A stretch of 64,000 bases of DNA, taken from Bacteroidales bacterium UBA3653. Lineage in GTDB: Bacteria; Bacteroidota; Bacteroidia; Bacteroidales; Paludibacteraceae. Every line of letters starts with the position of its first letter. Position 1 is the stretch's first letter. This document shows, in pieces, positions 55,921 to 62,275 of this stretch. Position numbers and translations under genes: made by a program. Where the stretch lies: contig DFKE01000017.1 of NCBI GenBank assembly GCA_002373505.1, positions 441,431-505,430 on the forward strand, written 5' to 3'. Below the pieces are notes generated by a model that worked only from the letters and a program-made list of their open reading frames with translations, did not search any database and was not told the origin of the DNA.

Positions 55921-57021
55921 ATGTTAAAAACAACACCGTTTACAGACATTCATATTGCGCTGGGCGCAAAGATGGCTGAGTTCGCAGGCTTCAACATGCC
56001 TATTCAGTACCCCACAGGTATCAACCAAGAGCACATGATCGTCCGTGAGGGCGTAGGCGTGTTTGACGTCAGCCACATGGGCGAGTTCTGGGTCAAAGGC
56101 GAGAAAGCACTCGATTTTCTGCAGTATATCACCACCAACGACCTGTCCGTCATCGCAGCCGGCAAGGCGCAATACACCTGCATGCCCAACGGAAGAGGCG
56201 GTATCGTGGACGACTTGATTATTTACAAATACTCCACTACCAAATATCTGATGGTGGTCAATGCGGGCAATATAGACAAGGACTGGGAATGGGTCAACAA
56301 AGTACTGAAGGACAAAATACAAAGCACCAACCCCGAATGGGAAAGCATTTCACTGGAGAACGCTTCGGAGCGATACGGTCAGCTGGCGGTACAAGGTCCC
56401 AAAGCCGTAGAACTGCTGCAACTGCTGACCGACGCAGATCTCAAGTCCATCGACTACTACGCATTCCGCGAGTGGAGTTTTGCCGGAGTACCGGGTGTGA
56501 TCCTGTCCAACACAGGCTATACCGGCGCCGGAGGATTCGAACTCTATTTCCCGGCCGACAAAGGCAAACAGATTTGGGATGCACTCTTTGAGGTAGGCAA
56601 ACCGTTCGGTCTGGCACCTATCGGATTAGGCGCACGTGACAGTCTGCGTCTGGAGAAGTGGTACTGCCTCTACGGCCATGACATAGACGACACCACATCG
56701 CCTCTGGAAGCCGGACTGGGATGGATTACCAAACTGGATGCCAAGGATTTTATCGACCGCGACTTCCTCAAGGCGCAGAAAGCCGAAGGCGTGAAACGCA
56801 AACTGGTGCATTTCGAATGTCTGGAGCGCGCTATCCCGCGTAACGGCTATGAGATATGCGATGAAAACGGCAAAAACATCGGTCATGTGACCTCCGGTAT
56901 CATGCTTCCGAACACCAAAACCGGCATCGGCATGGGATATGTTCAGACGCCGTTCGCCAAGAAGGAAAACATCATCTATATCAAGATCCGAGAGAAACTG
57001 ATACCGGCAAAAGAGGTATAA
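55921..57021 (+). CDS. gcvT: glycine cleavage system T protein
   Basis: 366 aa aminomethyltransferase that passes the methylene group from the lipoylated H protein to tetrahydrofolate. Opening LKTTPFTDIHIALGAKMAEFAGFNMP (piece GAKMAEFAGF), DVSHMGEF, NAGNIDKD, GYTGAGGFELYF, GLGARDSLRLEKW and LEAGLGW (folate pocket) are conserved. Length is standard. Its stop codon abuts a 15-bp repeat, and the lipoate needed by its partner GcvH could come from the salvage ligase at 36756-38033. The gap to pepT (52 nt) holds nothing notable. Confidence 0.96.
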   Translation: MLKTTPFTDIHIALGAKMAEFAGFNMPIQYPTGINQEHMIVREGVGVFDVSHMGEFWVKGEKALDFLQYITTNDLSVIAAGKAQYTCMPNGRGGIVDDLIIYKYSTTKYLMVVNAGNIDKDWEWVNKVLKDKIQSTNPEWESISLENASERYGQLAVQGPKAVELLQLLTDADLKSIDYYAFREWSFAGVPGVILSNTGYTGAGGFELYFPADKGKQIWDALFEVGKPFGLAPIGLGARDSLRLEKWYCLYGHDIDDTTSPLEAGLGWITKLDAKDFIDRDFLKAQKAEGVKRKLVHFECLERAIPRNGYEICDENGKNIGHVTSGIMLPNTKTGIGMGYVQTPFAKKENIIYIKIREKLIPAKEV

Positions 57022-57049
57022 ATGACCAAATGGTAAATGACCAAATGGT
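57020..57049. repeat. 15-bp tandem repeat between gcvT and the patatin gene
   Basis: Two perfect copies of aaatgaccaaatggt. Its first A's complete the gcvT TAA stop, and each copy offers an ATG to the patatin gene (57030 and 57045). The same unit is at the left edge of the window, 57 kb away. Confidence 0.92.
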
Positions 57050-57980
57050 AAATAAGAATGTTGCCTTGGTTCTAGGTTCCGGCGGCGCAAGGGGACTTGC
57101 CCATATCGGCGCGATAGAAGCATTGGAGGAGCGCGGCTATACGATTAGGTCCATAGCCGGGTGCTCCATGGGCGCTATCATTGCCGGCATGTATGCGGCA
57201 GGTCAACTGCAAGAAGCCAAAGAGTGGTTCTTGCGCGTGGACAAGCAGCTGATACTCCGGATGATGGATATCAACCTGTTGAGCAGCAACTCGCTGGTCA
57301 AAGGTGAACGGATCATCAAAGAGCTGGAGAAAGTAGTGCCCGACCGCCCGATAGAGGAGTTGAACATCCCCTGCTCCATCGTTGCGTCCGACATGATGAA
57401 CACGGAGGAAGTGGTCTTCCGCAGCGGCAGCCTCTTTGAAGCAGTACGCGCATCTATCAGTATTCCGCTTTTCTTCAAACCCGTACAGATAGACAACCGC
57501 CTTCTTATAGACGGCGGCATCCTGAACCCTCTTCCTCTGCACGTGGTAGAACGCACAGAAGGAGACATCCTTGTAGCCATGGATATCAGCGGCAAGGACG
57601 CCATGCCGATGGATACAGAGTATGAACCCATTGACGTGGACGGACGTATAGCAGCTATAGAGGCAAAGGGGTTTGATGTGCCCGACGGACTGGAGGAGCA
57701 GTTGCGGCAGCTCGGAAAAAGAATAGATGCAATCCGTCAACGCCGCGCAAAAGATCTGGGACGGAATGTCAGTTTCGTCTCTCTACTCGACCGCATGAGC
57801 GACATGCAGATTCAACAGAACACCCTTCTCGCATTGCGTCTCACGCCGCCGGACGTACATGCCGTGATGCGGCAATATGCCTATAACACCTTTGATTTCG
57901 ACAAGGCGGAAGAGATCATTGCGGATGGCAAACAGCTGATGACAGACGCACTAATAAAATATGAACACGCGCACGCATGA
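57030..57980 (+). CDS. patatin-like phospholipase
   Basis: 316 aa if the first repeat-borne ATG (57030) is used; starting at 57045 (MVNKNVALVLGSGG) removes five residues (MVNDQ) made by the repeat and is equally likely. Serine-aspartate dyad lipase: oxyanion loop GSGGARGLAH, nucleophile elbow GCSMG (Ser about 45), and LIDGGILNPLPL with the Asp. SIPLFFKPV is also typical. The C-terminal 100 residues include a coiled segment (EEQLRQLGKRIDAI). Probably hydrolyses acyl esters on the inner membrane. It overlaps the TetR gene by 4 nt (ATGA), linking lipid turnover to the regulator. Confidence 0.9.
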   Translation: MVNDQMVNKNVALVLGSGGARGLAHIGAIEALEERGYTIRSIAGCSMGAIIAGMYAAGQLQEAKEWFLRVDKQLILRMMDINLLSSNSLVKGERIIKELEKVVPDRPIEELNIPCSIVASDMMNTEEVVFRSGSLFEAVRASISIPLFFKPVQIDNRLLIDGGILNPLPLHVVERTEGDILVAMDISGKDAMPMDTEYEPIDVDGRIAAIEAKGFDVPDGLEEQLRQLGKRIDAIRQRRAKDLGRNVSFVSLLDRMSDMQIQQNTLLALRLTPPDVHAVMRQYAYNTFDFDKAEEIIADGKQLMTDALIKYEHAHA

Positions 57981-58570
57981 AAGACAGAAGACAATATATC
58001 ATCCGCAAAGCGATGGAACTCTATGCTCTGGAAGGGTATCAGAATGTCAGTATCACCGATTTGCAGAACGCACTTGATATAGGACGCGGTACGCTTTACT
58101 ATTATTTCAAAGACCAGGACGAACTCTTCCGTACATGCATGGAGACCTATTTTCTGGAGCCCAAACACCGCGCACTGAACAGCGTAGGAGAGGATGTGAC
58201 ATTCGAACAGATGATCCAGACAATGATGAGTTATCTGCATAGTTTGGAAGACGCACTGATGACATTTGACGACAAACGAGTCAATACGTCCAATGTCAAC
58301 AACCTGATGTTCACAGCCTACAGCCTTTTCCCCGCCCTGCACCGCAAAGCACAGCGACTCGCACTCAAAGAAGTAGAGTTATGGCGCAAGGCGATCTATA
58401 ACAGCCAACGGGCAGGGATCATACGAAGGGGCATCGACGTAGAGATGATTGCACTCATGTGTGCACACATAAAAAACAGCTACGATTCAGGACTCGGACA
58501 GACCCAAATGGACTTTACTCTACTTGAAAAAACATACAATTTATTCTATAATTTATTAAAAAACGAATAA
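57977..58570 (+). CDS. TetR/AcrR-family regulator
   Basis: 197 aa. The N-terminal helix-turn-helix (about 8-55) reads IIRKAMELYALEGYQNVSITDLQNALDIGRGTLYYYFKDQDELF in outline (pieces ITDLQNALDIGRGTLYYYF and KDQDELF). The C-terminal ligand domain is about 60-190 and helical. Coupled to the patatin gene by a 4-nt overlap and placed just before a palindromic site and the acyl-CoA synthetase gene. By context it would sense an acyl-CoA or fatty acid and control the two synthetase genes; this is inference. Confidence 0.88.
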   Translation: MKDRRQYIIRKAMELYALEGYQNVSITDLQNALDIGRGTLYYYFKDQDELFRTCMETYFLEPKHRALNSVGEDVTFEQMIQTMMSYLHSLEDALMTFDDKRVNTSNVNNLMFTAYSLFPALHRKAQRLALKEVELWRKAIYNSQRAGIIRRGIDVEMIALMCAHIKNSYDSGLGQTQMDFTLLEKTYNLFYNLLKNE

Positions 58571-58583
58571 TTATTCCATTTCT

Positions 58584-58616
58584 GAACAAGTGTTCGAAAA
58601 AAAAGCAGTATCTTTG
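58584..58616 (+). promoter_or_regulatory. operator palindrome and promoter of the first acyl-CoA synthetase
   Basis: gaaca-ag-tgttc (58584-58595), a perfect inverted repeat, lies at the -33 position of a promoter whose -7 element is TATCTTTG (58609-58616). No TTG is present at the -33 site. The palindrome has the size of a TetR half-site pair and lies 13 nt after the regulator's stop, so repression or activator-dependent transcription by that regulator is likely. Confidence 0.65.
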
Positions 58617-58636
58617 CACTCGTAAAAAATAAGAGT

Positions 58637-60286
58637 ATGGCTACAAAACACTATTTAGCATATCTAAAGGACACAATGAGCCGCCGTTGGGATTGTCTCG
58701 CATTGGAGGATCTGGACGGCGAAAACAAATATACGTATGCCGAGTTGGCAGCAGCCATGACGCGTTTGCACGTGACATGGAAGGAAATGGGTATCAAGGA
58801 GGGCGACAAGATTGCGCTCTGCGGCCGTAACTGCGCTAACTGGGGTCTGCTTTTTCTCGCTGCCGAGAGTTATAAGGCTGTCGTAGTATCTATTCTTCCG
58901 GATTTCACTGCGGACGGTATCTATTCGCTGGTGGATCACTCCGAAGCGGTGCTGCTCTATGTAGGACCGAACGTAAAGAAGAAAATTGATACCGCCAAGA
59001 TGAAAGGTCTGAAGGCCACTATCTTTATGGATGATTTCTCCATCGTCTCAGCGGATGCCAAGACCGAGAAAGCATATGCCGGAGCGGAGGCTGCATTTGT
59101 TAAAGCTTATCCTAACGGAGTGAAGTTAGAGGATTTGCAGTTGCCTACCGACAACCTTGACGATCTGGCAGTCATCAACTATACCAGCGGCTCAACGGGT
59201 AACCCGAAGGGAGTGATGCTGAGCCATCTCAACCTGAGCGGAAACGTAGATTTTGCATCCCATCGTATTCCTCATAAACCGGGCGACCGCGTGTTGTCGA
59301 TGCTTCCTATTGCGCACATGTTCGGATTGATGTTCGAGTTCCTCTATCAGGTATGCGAGGGCGCAGAGACTTATTTCCTTACGCAGGCTCCTACTCCTAC
59401 GGTGCTGATGAAAGCGTTTGCCCAAGTCAAGCCGTTCATGATTCTGACCGTACCATTGGTGGTTGAGAAAATCATCAAGAAGGGTGTAATGCCGAAAATC
59501 AGCAGCCCGCTGATGAAGGTATTATGGAAGACTCCCGGTATCAACCGTATCATCCGAAACAAGGTGAAAGAAGGTCTGGATAAGACTTTCGGCGGCAAAC
59601 TGCGTTACCTCATTATCGGTGGTGCGGCTCTCAACGGAGAGGTAGAACAAGTACTGCATGATATCAAATACCAATATTGCGTAGGTTACGGTATGACGGA
59701 GTGCGCTCCGCTGATCAGTTACGAGGATTGGTGGGCATATAAGTTCCATAGTTGCGGAAAAGACCTGCCTCAGTGCCGTGTGCGTATAGACAGCGATGAT
59801 CCGATCCATAAAGACGGCGAGATCCAGGTGAAGGGCATAAATGTCATGATGGGCTATTATAAGAACGAAGAGGCAACCAAGGCTGTCTTTACCGAGGACG
59901 GATGGATGCGTACAGGTGATCTGGGCGTATTGGACAAAGATGGAAATATCTTCATCCACGGACGGTCAAAGAACATGATTCTCGGTCCTTCAGGACAGAA
60001 TATCTATCCGGAGGAGCTGGAGGACAAGCTGAACTCCATGCCTTGCGTAGTAGAGTCTATCGTTGTTGACCGCGATCATAAACTGGTAGCCCTCGTCTTC
60101 CCGGATACATCCGCAGAAGGCAAGAAAGTGCTTGGTACCAAATCGCTGACACAGCAAATGGAGGAGAACCGCATAGCGGTTAATAAAGACCTCCCGCAAT
60201 ATAGCCAAATAAGCACCATAGAATTAGTCGCTTCGGAGTTTGAGAAGACGCCGAAACGGTCTATCAAACGTTACTTGTACAAGTAA
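58637..60286 (+). CDS. long-chain acyl-CoA synthetase (AMP-binding), copy 1
   Basis: 549 aa ANL-superfamily ligase that activates a fatty acid with ATP to acyl-AMP and then acyl-CoA. Motifs: A3 YTSGSTGNPKGVMLSH (about 190), A5 GYGMTECAPLIS, A7 RTGDLG, A8 HGRSKNMILGPSGQNIYPEE (piece GRSKNMIL and GQNIYPEE), A10 Lys in KRSIKRYLYK at the very C-terminus. No signal or membrane segment. Close paralogue of the next gene, with matching ends and motif spacing. Preceded by an operator-like palindrome. It likely serves uptake or recycling of fatty acids for lipid synthesis. Confidence 0.92.
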   Translation: MATKHYLAYLKDTMSRRWDCLALEDLDGENKYTYAELAAAMTRLHVTWKEMGIKEGDKIALCGRNCANWGLLFLAAESYKAVVVSILPDFTADGIYSLVDHSEAVLLYVGPNVKKKIDTAKMKGLKATIFMDDFSIVSADAKTEKAYAGAEAAFVKAYPNGVKLEDLQLPTDNLDDLAVINYTSGSTGNPKGVMLSHLNLSGNVDFASHRIPHKPGDRVLSMLPIAHMFGLMFEFLYQVCEGAETYFLTQAPTPTVLMKAFAQVKPFMILTVPLVVEKIIKKGVMPKISSPLMKVLWKTPGINRIIRNKVKEGLDKTFGGKLRYLIIGGAALNGEVEQVLHDIKYQYCVGYGMTECAPLISYEDWWAYKFHSCGKDLPQCRVRIDSDDPIHKDGEIQVKGINVMMGYYKNEEATKAVFTEDGWMRTGDLGVLDKDGNIFIHGRSKNMILGPSGQNIYPEELEDKLNSMPCVVESIVVDRDHKLVALVFPDTSAEGKKVLGTKSLTQQMEENRIAVNKDLPQYSQISTIELVASEFEKTPKRSIKRYLYK

Positions 60287-60306
60287 TTTGTACCAGTAAC
60301 ACCCCG

Positions 60307-60337
60307 CATTGCGGAGTGGTTACCGCAATGTTTTTTT
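60307..60337 (+). terminator. terminator after acyl-CoA synthetase copy 1
   Basis: cattgcgg and ccgcaatg form an 8-bp perfect stem with an 8-nt loop, followed by seven T residues. Confidence 0.87.
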
Positions 60338-60360
60338 CATAAAAAGTGAGTAAGTAGATG

Positions 60361-60420
60361 GACCTCCTTCGGGAGGTCAGAGCAAGCGCGCGACTGGGAA
60401 GCCGGCGCTTGTTTTTTTTT
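60361..60420 (+). other. two further hairpins, second with terminator T-run
   Basis: gacctcc-ttcg-ggaggtc (60361-60378) is a perfect stem with a UUCG tetraloop. caagcgc...gcgcttg (60383-60411) is a 7-bp stem with a 15-nt loop followed by nine T. Together with the first terminator they may form a tandem terminator or a short RNA of about 70 nt. Confidence 0.7.
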
Positions 60421-60429
60421 GTATTTTAC

Positions 60430-60460
60430 TTGCGTATGTCATTTTTTTTTTGTAATTTTG
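60430..60460 (+). promoter_or_regulatory. promoter of acyl-CoA synthetase copy 2
   Basis: TTG (60430-60432), 20-nt spacer beginning CGTATGTCA, TAATTTTG (60453-60460), then CAGCGC. It lacks the palindrome of copy 1, so the two paralogues are controlled differently. Confidence 0.88.
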
Positions 60461-60496
60461 CAGCGCAAAATCGGCAAACGCCAAAATAGAACGCCT

Positions 60497-62137
60497 ATGA
60501 ACAAGCATTATTTGAATTATCTCACCGATGTAATGGCGCATCAGTGGAATGATCCGGCCCTAACGGATTATAACGAGAATCATGAATATACATTCGGCGA
60601 ACTGGCTATAGAAATCCTGCGTCTCCATGTACTCTTTGAACAAATGGGGATCAAGCCGGGTGACAAGATCGCTCTCGCCGGACGCAACTGCGCCAACTGG
60701 GCAGTAGCCTATCTCGCAATAGCTGCGTATGAGGGAGTGTGTGTCAGTATCTTACAGGATTTTACAGCAGAAGATATCACCCATCTGCTCGATCACTCCG
60801 ATTCCGAGTTGCTTTTTGTGGGTCCTTATGTATGGAAAGAGTTGCAAAATCAACCTATGCCGAGCAAGATAAAAGCGGTTCTTTCTCTGGCAGACTGGAG
60901 TTCTCTATATACTGCGGAAGGTGTTATAGTACCGGACAGCAAGGCATGGGATGCCGCTTTCAAAGCCAAATACCCTCATTCAATCGAACCCGAAGATATC
61001 GCTTTCACAGCGGATCCCGATAAGTTATCATTGATCAACTACACATCCGGTTCTACCGGGAGTCCCAAAGGCGTTATGCTAAACGGCCGGTCGCTCAGCA
61101 ATAATGTAGAAGTAGGAATGAAGATGCTTCCGGTCGATCCGGGACAACGCCTTGTCTCTATGCTTCCGTTGGCTCACATGTTCGGTCAGGTATGCGAGTT
61201 ATTATACCCCCTTTCTTCCGGCACCCATATTTACTTCCTTACCAAATCCCCTACCCCTTCCATTCTTCTTAAAGCGATGAAGGATGTCCAACCCTATCTG
61301 GTTGTTACGGTGCCATTGGTGATAGAAAAGATTTACAAACAGAAGTTGGATCCGACACTCAGCAAATGGGCTATCCGTTCGTTCTGGCATGTTCCTCTCA
61401 TCGGAGACTTGCTGAAGAGCCGCGTTAAGAGCGGACTGAGAAATGCCTTCGGCGGCAAACTGCGCTATTTCATCTGCGGCGGCGCAGCAATGAATCCTGT
61501 GGTTGAGAAATGTCTGATGGATATTCATTTCCCGCTCTCTATCGGCTATGGCATGACAGAATGCGGTCCGCTTATCGGCGGCAACCCGCCAAAATACTTC
61601 AAAGCGAGGACAGGAGGTGTACCTGTCATGAATATGGAAGTGAAGATTGACGAGCCCAATGCAGCCGGCATCGGCGAGATTTTGGTCAAAGGAGAGAATG
61701 TCATGATGGGATATTACAAGAATCCGGATGCTACCAATGCCGCATTTACCGAGGACGGATGGCTTCGGACCGGCGATTTAGGACGCCTGGACAAACGGCA
61801 AAACATCTATATCAAAGGTCGCTGTAAGACCATGTTCCTTGGTGCTTCTGGTCAGAATATCTATCCGGAAGAGATAGAGGACAAACTCAACAACCAAGAG
61901 GCGGTAGGCGAATCCCTCATCGTAGAGCGCGAGGGCAAATTAGTTGCACTTGTTTTCCCAGATGAGACCCTCACCAAACGAATGACGCTTGAGGAGATTC
62001 AAGCAATCATGAAGGCTAACCTCGAGAAACTGAACAAACTGATTCCTTCTTACAGCCGCGTAGCAAACATCGAAGTGCAGGACAAGCCCTTCGAGAAAAC
62101 GCCTAAACGGTCTATCAAACGATTCCTATACAAATAA
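60497..62137 (+). CDS. long-chain acyl-CoA synthetase (AMP-binding), copy 2
   Basis: 546 aa. Start at 60497 (MNKHYLNYLTDVMAHQW) because the promoter lies at 60430-60460; the frame runs further upstream. Same architecture as copy 1: YTSGSTGSPKGVML (A3), GYGMTECGPLIG (A5), RTGDLGRLD (A7), KGRCKTMFLG then GQNIYPEE (A8), and the C-terminal Lys in KRSIKRFLYK (A10). The two genes are a tandem duplication, well diverged, each with its own promoter and terminator. Substrate chain length cannot be read. Confidence 0.92.
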   Translation: MNKHYLNYLTDVMAHQWNDPALTDYNENHEYTFGELAIEILRLHVLFEQMGIKPGDKIALAGRNCANWAVAYLAIAAYEGVCVSILQDFTAEDITHLLDHSDSELLFVGPYVWKELQNQPMPSKIKAVLSLADWSSLYTAEGVIVPDSKAWDAAFKAKYPHSIEPEDIAFTADPDKLSLINYTSGSTGSPKGVMLNGRSLSNNVEVGMKMLPVDPGQRLVSMLPLAHMFGQVCELLYPLSSGTHIYFLTKSPTPSILLKAMKDVQPYLVVTVPLVIEKIYKQKLDPTLSKWAIRSFWHVPLIGDLLKSRVKSGLRNAFGGKLRYFICGGAAMNPVVEKCLMDIHFPLSIGYGMTECGPLIGGNPPKYFKARTGGVPVMNMEVKIDEPNAAGIGEILVKGENVMMGYYKNPDATNAAFTEDGWLRTGDLGRLDKRQNIYIKGRCKTMFLGASGQNIYPEEIEDKLNNQEAVGESLIVEREGKLVALVFPDETLTKRMTLEEIQAIMKANLEKLNKLIPSYSRVANIEVQDKPFEKTPKRSIKRFLYK

Positions 62138-62164
62138 TAAAAGCGCCCCCGAGGCGCTTTTATT
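62136..62164. terminator. bidirectional terminator after copy 2
   Basis: Perfect 12-bp stem (AATAAAAGCGCC) with a 5-nt loop. It begins inside the stop codon of copy 2. The A/T-rich outer part supplies a U-run on both strands, although the T-run is short. Confidence 0.87.
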
Positions 62165-62170
62165 ATTAGT

Positions 62171-62270
62171 GGACCAGGTAGTACTAGATAGTTCTAGGTT
62201 GTTCTAGGTTATTCTAGGTTATTCTAGGTTATTCTAGGTTATTCTAGGTTATTCTAGGTAGTACTTGTCT
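62171..62270. repeat. 10-bp tandem array, ten units, before the hppA stop
   Basis: Decamers: four perfect attctaggtt units (62211-62250) with variants gttctaggtt, gtactagata and ggaccaggta on the left and attctaggta, gtacttgtct on the right. Divergence increases outward on both sides, as expected if the centre expanded most recently. It fills the gap between the convergent synthetase and hppA genes. Confidence 0.93.
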
Positions 62271-62275
62271 TCTGA

